DNA from: Poa pratensis
Taxonomy: Eukaryota; Streptophyta; Magnoliopsida; Poales; Poaceae
Length of the DNA: 64,000 bases
NCBI GenBank assembly: GCA_947311845.1
Contig: CAMZMU010000040.1
Location: 52,579,782-52,643,781 of the forward strand
Direction of reading: 5' to 3'
Each line of letters begins with the position of its first letter. The first letter of the stretch is position 1. The notes beneath the pieces are model-generated. The model saw only the letters and a list, made by a program, of their open reading frames with translations. It ran no database searches and was not told the DNA's origin. Shown piece by piece: positions 44,226 to 60,707 of this stretch. Position numbers and translations under genes: made by a program.

Positions 44226-44568
44226 TGAAACACAATGGCGTAGTCTTTCATGTGGCAGTCTTCAGTCCTAGCAGACAGCAGTGGCCGTTACTCCTGCCTC
44301 CGCCCGCTCCTCCGCTCCCTCGCCGCCCTAGCTACGCACCGGCCGCGCCCACCCCTCGTCACTACCTTCCATTTTCGCCGCCTCCACCGCTGGCCAGCTC
44401 AGGCCTCGCAACGGTACAAATCCCGCCCGATTCGGGGCTCGGCCGCCCCAGAACCACCAAACCCTAGGTAGCCACTTCCGAGGCGGCGGCGCGAGAGTTG
44501 GAGCCGTTGTGCTGCGTGCTTCCTAGGAGCTTGCTCCCGCCTCGCTTGCTTGCTTTCAAGGCGGCGGG
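44226..44568 (+). promoter_or_regulatory. upstream region and leader of the CHD3-like gene
   Basis: Contains the continuation of the right inverted-duplication arm (44226-44260) and then C-rich sequence leading to the ATG at 44569. The LINE insertion lies only about 350 bp upstream of the start codon, so distal promoter elements would have been displaced by over 21 kb. No TATA box is obvious. Confidence 0.5.
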
Positions 44569-51030
<6,462 letters not shown>

Positions 51031-51217
51031 CAGTGATGTGGATGGGTAATGTACCAGTTAAAAAATATTTGTACTGTGATGAACAAACAAATAATCCTCT
51101 TTGGAAAAAGGAAATCGGATGTGAGGAGTAACGGAACGCAAAGAGTAGAAACAGTATATTCATGCTGTTTGTCCACATTGTATGAACTATATTCAAATAC
51201 GAATAGTCCTCTTTTGT

Positions 51218-51500
51218 TTATAGTATTGTGAATGGTGGCAACTAAATTTCAGCTAAGCTTTGAACAGATGCAGATGAATATGTGTATGCTGAAAATCCAT
51301 GATGTTAGTTGCATGTTCATGTTACATTCATGATCTAACAAATATGGTAATAAATCTCTCCTATCTAAAAAAAGAGTATGGTTTCGTTTCCTGGCGTTTT
51401 GCATAAGTTTTGCAAATGGTACATGAGGTTCAATATATCCTTATGCTAAGCTTTGCACAGATGCAGATGAATATGTATATGCTGAAAATCCATGATGTTT
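51218..51500 (+). repeat. duplicated CHD3 intron-11 sequence downstream of the chimeric gene
   Basis: 51218-51395 repeats 49256-49432 (TTTATAGTATTGTGAATGGT onwards, about 90% identical). GCAAATGGTACATGAGGTTC recurs at about 49691 and 51413. A third partial copy (AAGCTTTGCACAGATGCAGA) lies at 51448-51500. The unrelated coiled-coil exons thus sit between two copies of a CHD3 intron. Confidence 0.85.
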
Positions 51501-51727
51501 CTAATACTATTCAAATGTAGAAGGAAATATGAAACATGCTCCTATTAAGTTGATTCTGAGCTGTCTACCTCGTTTCGTCCAAACCAAACCGTAGTATTGT
51601 ACAAGAACAAACAAACAGATCTAAAAAATAGGATGACTGAAATCTTGCACTCCACAAAAAAGAGTGCAACAGAGTCTGATAATCATGGGAAGAAGGCATG
51701 GAATAAGTAACGGGAAATACAAATTAC

Positions 51728-51920
51728 CTGCTCGGGGGGAAGCGCCGCAATCGACGACATGGACAAAGTGACGCCCGCGTGCCTGACGGCACGCCTCCAA
51801 GGAAAGTGACCGGCGTTGCCGGCCGATCCGCTCGATGAGGAGGCAGCTCCAACCTATCTCGCTTTCGCCAAGTCCGAAGTCACAAGTCACAATGGCCTTG
51901 GATTTATAGAGGTTGATTGA
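51728..51920 (-). other. orphan promoter and first exon of a minus-strand gene
   Basis: On the minus strand a TATA-like CTATAAATCC (about 51916-51907) is followed by a GC-rich leader, an ATG at 51760 (MSSIAALPPEQ) and a splice-donor-like GTAATTT right after CAG at 51728. No following exon is recognised before the CHD3 intron repeats at 51500. It may be the 5' end of a gene lost in rearrangement. The rest of 51501-52335 shows no gene. Confidence 0.35.
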
Positions 51921-52338
51921 GATGAGAGAGAGGAAGAAGATGCTTCAGTTCTCACCTTTTCCTAGCTTGCTGGGCGAGATGCATAGGACGGACGGCTACG
52001 ATGCTTTGTGCCGTGGATAGATGACGTGGTCACCTATCCAGTCGTCTGGTTTTGCATGACAAGCGCTTGAATTCAAACCAGTCAATTAATGTCGGGTGGC
52101 TCGGTTTCCGACTCCGAATGGCAATGGCCTAGTTGTATTTGCTTGCTGGAAGGAACCCTAAGTTATAGTTATGTCTCCTAAAATCCCGTGGTTGGTTACT
52201 AGGCATAACAGGAGTATCATAGGTGGTATCATGCATAACATGTTGGTAAAAAACTGACGTGTCACTTCAGTTAATGATGAGAGGTGATAGTAGTACCGTA
52301 ACATAACGGATTCCAATTCAAGATAAATCTACTGCCTA

Positions 52339-52560
52339 CACTAGTGGAAAACGGGGCTTTAGTCCCGGTTCCAGAGGGCTTCTAGTCTCGGTTAGGCAAC
52401 CAAGACTAGTAAAGCGGGACTAAAGCCCCTCATCCTTTAGTCTCGGTTGTATATGAACCGGGACTAGATGCCCTCCCACGTGGCCACGGCGTAGCCCGCG
52501 GGGCTGGGAACCTTTAGTCTCGGTTCGTAACACGAACCGGGACTAGGGGATTTGCATTTT
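52339..52560. repeat. CACTA terminal and subterminal repeats
   Basis: The terminal CACTAGTGGAAAACGGGGC is followed by at least six copies, in both orientations, of TTTAGTCCCGGTT or TAGTCTCGGTT-like sequence. Pairs such as GGGCTTTAGTCCCG...CGGGACTAAAGCCCC can fold into hairpins. In this superfamily such repeats bind the transposition proteins (family knowledge). Confidence 0.85.
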
Positions 52561-53294
52561 TTTTTCGATTAATTTTCACGATTTTAGGGTTTTAGGAGGG
52601 GTTAGGGGTTTCGGATGGTTTCCATCGTACAGGGATCACGTCGATGTGCCAAAAACGCGTTCTGGTATATATAAATTACTATATGAAGATTAAGTTGATG
52701 CATATATATATAACACATACAATTACATGAAGATCACGTTGATGACACATACAAATTAAGTAGTACATGAAAATCACGTTTTCCCGGTCCCAGGTACTTA
52801 ATTACATGGAGATCACTATTACATGGAGGCATACTATTGATCTGTAGCATAATGGTACTATCCGAATTTAGGTATGACATCCGCAAGGAAAAATCCCGCC
52901 AATTCCTCCCCAATTGCTTTGAAGCGGGCCTCTATTGGTATCGCGTTGCGCTTTCTTGCCAACTTTAAAAGAATGAGATCAAAATGAGTACATGAGTTGT
53001 GTGTATATATATAAAATGAATGAAACTCAGCACAACTGATGGTAAAAAAATAACGTTGCGAATAATGTTTACGTACTTCTTTACTTCTTTTGCCATTCAA
53101 TTTCTCGCTGGTCAGAACGTGCATGTACTCACAAACGTAGTATCCACATAAATTAGTCCCCGGTGGCTGTTCAAGGCAATACTAAACAAGAATAGAATTC
53201 AATCAAATAATAATCAAGTATGATAATGGTGCGTGGACCTAGGTAGTACGTACTACTTACCTTGTTCAAATGCCATGTCAGCTTCGGTGGCCAT

Positions 53295-54798
53295 TCATTT
53301 TGCATCACTATTTTATATCATAATTTACTGCTGTTCATTGATATATTTCATATTTGAATGATATACTTATGTTATTTTATCTTGTTTTGCATGTTTGATG
53401 ATTATTGGAGAATTAACTGCCGGAGTCAGGATTCAGCTGGAAAAAACATCGTCAAGACACCCTATTTCTGAAGATCGTCAATTCAGGGAAATTATACAGA
53501 TGTTCCTATTTTATCAGATGCCGGAGCCAGCCAAAAGGGGAGGCTGAGATGGGCCACGAGGGGCCCACACCACCCCATGGTGCGGGGCCCACCTCTGCCG
53601 CGCCGGGGCATGGTGTGGCCGCCCTGGCCCACCTCTGGCGCTCCCCCTTCGCGTACTTAATCCCCTAGAAACCCTAAGACGGGGAGAGCCATCGAGGAAA
53701 TATTCCGCCGCCTCCACGAGGCGGAAACCACAGAGAGAGAAAAAGCTCTCCGGCAGGGAGAAATCTGCCGGGGAAATTCCTTCCGGAGGGGGGAAATCAT
53801 CGCCATCGTCATCGTCATCACGCCGGACTTCATCGGGATCATCATCATCATCATCTCCACAGTCGTCACCATCATCTCCACCACTCCACTTCGTTCCGCT
53901 GTAACATCTAGGGTTATACTTTGTGTAGTTCATAGGGGAAACTTTCCCGGTGTTGATTACTACTTGTGGTTGATGCTATTAAGTTTTATCGGTGAATTGA
54001 AGTATATGTCCAGATTGTTATTCATCATTATATCACCTCTGATCATGATCCATATGATGTCTTGTGAGTAGTTCGTTCAGTTCTTGAGGACATGGGAGAA
54101 GTCATGCTGTTAGTAGTGGAATTATGTTGAGTAATATTTAATGGTTTGATATTTAAGTTGTGGTGTTATTCTTCTAGTGGTGTCGTGTGAACGTCGACTA
54201 CATGACACTTCACCTTTATGGGCCTAGGGGAATGCATTGTGTATTCGGCTACTAATTGTGGGGTTGCCGGAGTGACAGAAACCTAAACCCCCGTTAGTAA
54301 ACCGGTGCATGAGGGAGTGTAGGATCTCAGAGTTTAAGGCTGTGGTTAGATTTATCTTAATTACTTCCTTGTAACGCGGATGCTTGCAAGGGGTTTAATC
54401 ACAAGTATGTATTAGTCCAAGTTAGGGCAGTGCATTAGCATAGGTTCACCCACACAACACTTATCAAAACAATAAAGATTAACCAGCTGTAAGGAAGCGA
54501 AAACACTTGACGAAATTCCCGTGTGTCCTCAAGAACATTTTGCCATCATAAGTAAACCAACCGGCTTATCCTTTGCTCCAAAAAGGATTGGGCCACCTGC
54601 TGCAATTATTATTACTGTCTTTTATTTACTCGTATTTTATTTATCTGCAATATCAAAAAACCCTAAAAACTTGTCTGCTAGTATTTACAGTGATTCCTTG
54701 ATCAAAACTACTTGTCAACACCTTCTGCTCCCCGTTGGGTTCGGCACTCTTATTTATCGAAAATACTATGATACACTCCCTATACTTGTGGGTCATCA
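53295..54798 (+). mobile_element. solo LTR inside the CACTA ORF (TSD GCCAT)
   Basis: A 1504-bp segment ending TATACTTGTGGGTCATCA, flanked by GCCAT at 53290-53294 and 54799-54803. Taking it out rejoins the host minus-strand frame exactly (DPAGGW before, PPKLTWHLNK after). It starts TC rather than TG, suggesting a point change. The style of the sequence suggests a Gypsy (Athila/Sabrina-like) LTR. No internal region, so it is a solo LTR left by recombination. Confidence 0.85.
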
Positions 54799-55918
54799 GC
54801 CATCCACCGGCCGGATCTTCCTCGATGAACGTTTTCCAAACGCTGCCGACAAAGAAAATGAACAAAGGAGTTATAAATTTCTTCATATCAGGAAATGAAC
54901 GAAAGAGGCGATAAGAAATGAAATTACTTTGCGAGCATATCAAAACATGGCTTGTACTCTTTAGGATGTTTCCTTAATGAGTCAAGGACATGAACATCTC
55001 CAGTGTGCATTTTAATGATGATAAGAATAAAGTGGAGCCTGCACACGTTTATACACAGTCATGCATAACTCATCAATTAAACTTAACATCGGGTGAGAAA
55101 AATAAAATGTGTAAAAGACAGTGACACTCACTTGAAATTGTAAGGCCATAATATTTGTGTTTTGTCAGTTTGTCGCTTCAAAAACCTTAGCAAAGTCGCC
55201 GGTGTATCCCTGTTATGAATGGGATCTTCTATGGTGACTTCATGAAGTTTATCCGGGTCAATGAACCCAATTTCCTTGATTTCATCCCTTTTGCATTCGA
55301 GCATCTTCATTCTGCATAATATAGCGCACAAAAGATTATAGTGAGGATAATTACAGACAATGAACGAGCTGAGCTAAAGACTTAAATTACAGAAATAAAT
55401 CACTTACAGACAATAGCAACTGATGATAGATTTGTCGAGGGCCCGGAGATTGTATAACTGAAAAAGTTTGCTAAACTCAACGGACACATCGTATTCTTGG
55501 AAATAGTGCTCTTCCGTAACTCTCACCATGATACTGATATTCCCCTCCTTTGCGGCTTTCTTGTACCAGTTATGCAACAGACGCATTTTTGTTGTTAACC
55601 TGCCCTTGACCAAATCTTCCCCGGGAACATATTGACATACTACATCAGCGATGGGGTAATCAGTTGTCGAACCTATTTGTTGTTGATAACCTTGCGCGGC
55701 CTTGTCGTCAAACAACTTGAGCGGGTGGACCGATTGTGCGGCTTGTTCTCCGAGCTGGGGAACTTGTTTCCCTTTTTTCGGCTTGTCCAACTCATCGCCA
55801 TATGACTTATCAATAGAACGCTCATAGTCTGATGGCGGCTTTGATGGAGGGTTATATAGGTTATCGATGGTAAGTGTCAGGCGCTCCGGAGATATTGCAC
55901 CGGTAAATTTTGGCTCGG

Positions 55919-57746
55919 TGATGAATGTAAAATGCATACATGAACTTTGCATTATTTTTACTTATATTCCAGTCATATTTGCATCATATAAGGGTTATAT
56001 CACTGTTTTATAATGATTTTGGGAATATTTGATATGTTTCCTATTTTTTATGGAATTAACCCTGCGCAGGCAGAAAACCCTATTTCTATATTTTAATGTT
56101 TCAGGGACCCAAACGACGTCCAAATGACCTGGAAATTTACGAGCATCATTTTTTGGAAGGAACAAAGCGTGGGAGCGAAGGAAGCAAACAAGCGGAGGCC
56201 CGAGGGCCCAGATGAGTGGGCCCACGCGGCCCAAGTACCTAGCCACGTGGGACCCCCACTTTGGCCCTCGGAGCTCCGTTGCCGTCGATCTTTCCTCCAC
56301 CGACTCCGTTTTGACCTAAAAACGCCTATAAAAATAGTCCCCCGACGTTCTCTGGAAGGAGCGCCGCAGAAACACAGAAACACCGAAACAGAGACCTGGT
56401 GCTGCAGATTGGAGGGGGAAAACTCCGGCGGGGCGCTGCCGGTGTGGTCTCCATCTTCTCCAACGACTTCTCCACCGTCTCCATGATGAAGAGGGAGTAG
56501 TCCACCTCTGGAGTATGGGTTTGTGGAAGTAACTTATGTATCTCTCTCTCTCGAGCTTCACTAATTAGTACCGTATGAGCTGCTGAACATGATTACGGTC
56601 ATCTATGTAATACCTTTGTGGTGGATCTTTTTATGAGTTAATATATGTTTGAGATTGCAATGGTTTTGTTTCAGTTATGAAAGTAGATACATATTATGTA
56701 CCCCGTTCTTATTTACTTGTTATGATCAAGCATGTTTATGAGAGCGTGTGAGGGGGAACGTGTGCATTAGTTGGAGTAACGGGGGGGGTGGCTAGTGCAG
56801 TGAACGTGAGAGAAAGTTCTGCGATCCACTTGGGTGTTTTACCTTACTTTGTTGCCTCACTAGGGATAAAAAGAAATACCATGCTACCGGAGATGTGGGT
56901 GTGACCATTGCCACTTCCTCCATGACTAGATTTAGCATGTTCTTATTTTAACTTCATGTCATGATACTTATTGCTATACTCTGAGTTATCTTAATTACTG
57001 AGGTGTTATGATTTAGTTCGCATCTTGGTGGAGTATAAGAGAGACTAATAACCAAAAGGTCTCTATGTTAGGACGTGATGCCCATATAATTATAACTTGT
57101 CATTAAACTATTGTGTTGCAATCTCATATGTCAACTCTAGTGTTCCGTTGTCCACCACGTTATTAAAGAGAGAGTGCATTTGTGAAACCATGAACCCCGG
57201 TCCATTTTTAATCATAAGAAACACCTTTCCAACAACTTATACCACTTTTCCATTTTCTGCCATTTAAAAATCCGAAAATACAAAAACACTTTTACATCAT
57301 GCATTCATCATATAAAACCCAAAAATATCATTTATCATTGCTACCACCATCCTTGCATATTTATTTACCACCATTGCATATTTATTTCTTGTTTGCATTG
57401 CATATTATCTTGATATCATTCTCACACCTTGTGCTTGACAACCACTAGGTGAGGTTGAGCACCAAAACATTTACTTTGTTTTGTAGGTAACCAAAAGAAG
57501 GATAGGAAAGATAAATCTTCACTACTGATTCCCCGAGAGTTCGATATTAAACCCTCGAGTCACCCCTCGTGGGGAAAACACGTCTTCCACTTACTACACA
57601 CTCTGCTCTTAGAGTCTCAGCCTAACTCATATTCTTTTCACGCAGGTAACTACGTGAAGGGCCATCAAGAGTGCTTTCTGGCGCCGTAGCAGGGTAAGAT
57701 ACGAAGCTTCCTGCAGAATATTTTTCCCGTCAACTACACGCCATCA
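55919..57746 (+). mobile_element. second solo LTR inside the CACTA ORF (TSD CTCGG)
   Basis: 1828 bp from TGATGAATGT to ACACGCCATCA, flanked by CTCGG at 55914-55918 and 57747-57751. Removing it joins ARKVKVPE to PKFTGAISPE in one frame. A TATA-like CCTATAAAAATAG near 56324 fits an LTR promoter. A TGGCGCCGTAGCAGGG stretch near the right end (57678) resembles a primer site, but lies inside the segment bounded by the duplication. Confidence 0.85.
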
Positions 57747-58089
57747 CTCGGGCACTTTCACTTTCCGTGCAAGAAAGGCATCCAGTTGGGCCTTCACGGC
57801 GGCGGCGTTTTCCTCGACAATTTTTTCCCAAGGTAACATCTCAGGAGGCGGCGGTGTGTTCTCCTTTCTAGGTTTCTTCCTAATCGACGAACCGGGCTTG
57901 CGCTTCCTCGAGAGCAACTTAACGGGCATCTTCTATTTGTGAGCTGAAATCATCATCTGCTCCACCAGCATCTTCTCCACCGGCATCTTCTATTTGGGCA
58001 TCGTTACATATGATCTGTTGAATTCGGTCTTCATTCTCCTCGTCTCGCACAAAGTTGGCTTCCATAGCTAAATGTCCCTGCAATCAATA

Positions 58090-58770
58090 AAATTTGCATC
58101 TATAAAATTCCATCTAATTTAAATAGCAATCAAATTTAAATAGCAACTAATCTAAAATTCCCTGCAATCAAATTGACTTACCAAATTTAAATTCCATCTA
58201 ATTTAAATAGCAACAATTTAAATAGCAAATTTGCATCTAATTTAAATAGCAACAAATTTAAATACCAAAATTTACTAACCTAAATAGACTTAGCAAATTT
58301 AAATTGCATCTAATTTAAATAGCAACAAATTTAAATAGAAAATTTTACTAACCTAAATAGACTCAGCAAATTTAAATTGCATCTAATTTAAATAGCAACA
58401 AATTTAAATAGCAAATTTGCTAACTTAAATAGCAACAATTTAAATAGCAAATTTGCATCTAATTTAAATAGCAACAAATTTAAATACCAAATTTTACTAA
58501 CCTAAATAGACTTAGCAAATTTAAATTGCATCTAATTTAAATAGCAACAAATTTAAATAGCAAATTTGCTAATTTAAATAGCAACAATTTAAATAGCAAA
58601 TTTGCATCTAATTAACTTTGCTAACTTATCCAATTTGCTAACCTAAATTAACTTTGCTAACTTATCTAATTAAATTTGCTAACTTATCAAATTTTACTAA
58701 CCTAAATTTAATTTAACTAAATTTTCTAACCTAGCTAAACTATGAAAAAAAAAAAACCTAGCTAAATTTT
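58090..58770. repeat. AT-rich degenerate tandem repeat in the CACTA element
   Basis: About 680 bp built from repeats of AATTTAAATAGCAACAAATTT and close variants, at irregular spacing. It lies just upstream of the second ORF on the minus strand, so it could form its promoter or 5' leader region. It contains no coding sequence. Confidence 0.85.
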
Positions 58771-59124
58771 ACTAACTTGATCAATGCAAGGCGATGGCGG
58801 CGGCCGGCGGCGTCGGGTAGGGGAAGGGTGCGCGATGGGGAGAGAGGGCGCCGGAGTTGCGCCGGTGAGAGGGGGGTGACGGTGTGGGACGGCCGCGTCC
58901 GGAAGCCTGGCGTCGGAGGCGGACGGCGTCGGAGGCAGAGAGGCGTCGGCGGCGTCGATGAAGCGGCAGACGGCGCGGCAGACGGAGCGGTAGACGGCGC
59001 GGCGGACCAGGGCGCGGCGGAGCGGAGCAGGGCTTCGCCGTCTCGGGGGTGTCGGCGGCGTCGGAGGATTTTGGGGAAGAATGTGAAATTTTTGGGGCAG
59101 AACCACCCAAAACGCCGCTAAAAT

Positions 59125-59250
59125 GACCTTTAGTCCCGGTTCTAGCCACGAACCGAGACTAAAGGTCTCTCTGGGCCGCCAAAATTTGCGCGCGAAGCCC
59201 AGCGGACCTTTAGTCCCGGTTGGTGTTACCAACCGAGGCTAAATGGGCTT
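59125..59250. repeat. internal CACTA subterminal-type hairpin repeats
   Basis: ACCTTTAGTCCCGGTT followed by AACCGAGACTAAAGGT, and again CCTTTAGTCCCGGTTGGTG...ACCAACCGAGGCTAAA, form two hairpins of the kind seen at the left terminus. They lie between the transposase and the protease-type ORF, next to a GC-rich block (58790-59060), not at an element end. Confidence 0.8.
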
Positions 59251-60320
59251 TTTAATTTTTTTTTCCTAGTTTCTTTTTCTTTTTCTGTTTTCAATAGTTT
59301 TTGTTTCTGTTTTCTTTTATATAGTTTGATTTACTTTCTTTTTGAATTGTTTTTGTTTCTAGTTTCTTTTTGTTTTGTTTTATATACTTTGATTTAAAGG
59401 TGCCAAACTGATTTTTTAAATTAGTTTTGCCTATTTAAATGACTTTATGTTGATTTTCCGAAAATAATTCATATTTGAACTACAAGTGTGTGATAGTTTG
59501 CTCTGATTTTTATAGAAATATCATTTTAGGGTACACAAATAGTGATTATATCACAAAACTATCCATAGTTCATACAAATTTGGCCCCTTTAAATCAATAG
59601 TTGTGGTACCCATTTTGACCATTTTTTCAAAAAAATCAAAGAATGTGAAAAAAATACTCAAAAACGGAAATCCTTTGGCATGGAGTCCTTTTATGTGTAC
59701 TAGTTGTTAGCAAAATCGATAAACTTGTGTTTTGACCGACTTTCCAAAAAAATCCTTAACAAAAAGGTGTATCATCTATAAACATGTATAGGTTTCATGC
59801 CAAATGACCAAGTTATGGTCATTCACATGACATAGTTTGTGATAAACTGCCCATATTTGGCACATATGTGTATCTTGGTATGGGAAACAAAGGTGCCAAA
59901 CTGATTTTTTAAATTAGTTTTAGAAATATCATTTTCCATTTTCTTAGTGCACAAAATGACTTCTTTTGTGAAGCAAGTACAAATAATATGGTGCAAAATT
60001 ACACCAATACAACTTCCACACAAAGTAGTCCACATTTGATGGATAATCCACAAATATTATGAATGTTCTCGCTTTCTATCTAGTTTTGCCTATTTAAATG
60101 ACTTTATGTTGAGTTTCCCCGGGACTAAAGAAGCACACGGATCGTGTGTTTCTTTCAAGCACTTGTGAGCCGTTGGATCAGGGGTGTGTCTCATTTGAGG
60201 GCTTGTGAGCTGTTGGATCAGTACTATCACGACCACTTCGTGAGCCACATGACCCTATATATAGCCCTACTCTCGGACATGTTTGGCACTCAGTGTCTAC
60301 ACCTTGTAGTTCATTTTGGT
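59251..60320. other. non-coding T-rich spacer of the CACTA element
   Basis: No coding sequence. AAAGGTGCCAAACTGATTTT occurs at 59396 and 59888, and GCCTATTTAAATGACTTTAT at 59429 and 60088, i.e. one segment duplicated and then split. CACTTGTGAGCCGTTGGATCA-like phrases repeat at 60160-60220. Confidence 0.5.
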
Positions 60321-60565
60321 ATACAAAGCATTCGGATTCCCTGCATACGTCCAACGGTGCATTTGATATGCGGGCACTCACGAGCCACCGTTGGGCTGTA
60401 TGCAGGGGAAACCGTGTGTTTTGTTCTATCTACAAAATACTTCAGTTCATCGACCGAATACAAAGCATTCGGATTCCCTGCATACGTCCGACGGTGCATT
60501 TGATATGCGGGCACTCACGAGCCACCGTCGGGCTGTATGCAGGGGAAACCGTGTGTTTTGTTCCA
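60321..60565. repeat. tandem pair of hairpin repeats (137-bp period)
   Basis: Two copies of a 107-bp sequence start at 60321 and 60458 and differ at only a few positions. Each contains CCCTGCATACGTCCAACGGTG and, 27 bases on, its inverted counterpart CACCGTTGGGCTGTATGCAGGG. Each copy can therefore form a stem of about 20 bp. They lie just downstream of the transposase stop codon. Confidence 0.85.
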
Positions 60566-60707
60566 ACTTTTTCGAGCGCTTGTAAGCCGTTGGAGTTTTT
60601 AGAACCAAAAATCAGTGTTTAGAGTTTTCTTCTGAGTTTTCAGAACACAGTTATATAAAAGGTTTAATACATTATTACACATCACCAACAACATCCCTAT
60701 CTAGTGT

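Larger units (their letters stand above)
52858..58065 (-). pseudogene. CACTA second ORF with C48 (Ulp1-like) cysteine protease domain, broken by two solo LTRs
   Basis: Starts MEANFVRDEENEDRIQQIIC (58065). After one solo LTR it continues FTGAISPERLTLTIDNLYNP (55900), then LFDDKAAQGYQQQIGSTTDY, KGRLTTKMRLLHNWYKKAAK, and the protease region: ALDKSIISCYCL, EIGFIDPDKLHEVTIEDP, LLRFLKRQTDKTQILWPYNF, LHFILIIIKMHTGDVHVLDS (His and Asp positions), then past the second solo LTR CLEQPPGTNLCGYYVCEYMH (Gln and catalytic Cys positions, about 53170-53110). Several introns are likely. A stop near 57930 and the LTRs break it. Grass CACTA elements often carry such an ORF; its role in transposition is unclear. 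Confidence 0.75.

Noticed and set aside
57678..57700. TGGCGCCGTAGCAGGG as the start of a retrotransposon internal region
   Set aside because: The target duplication CTCGG and the rejoined reading frame place the element end at 57746, so this motif is inside the LTR-derived segment.
58762..59232. Overlapping frames in the GC-rich block before the CACTA hairpins
   Set aside because: Low-complexity Pro/Arg/Gly composition open on both strands, with no family features. Likely leader sequence.
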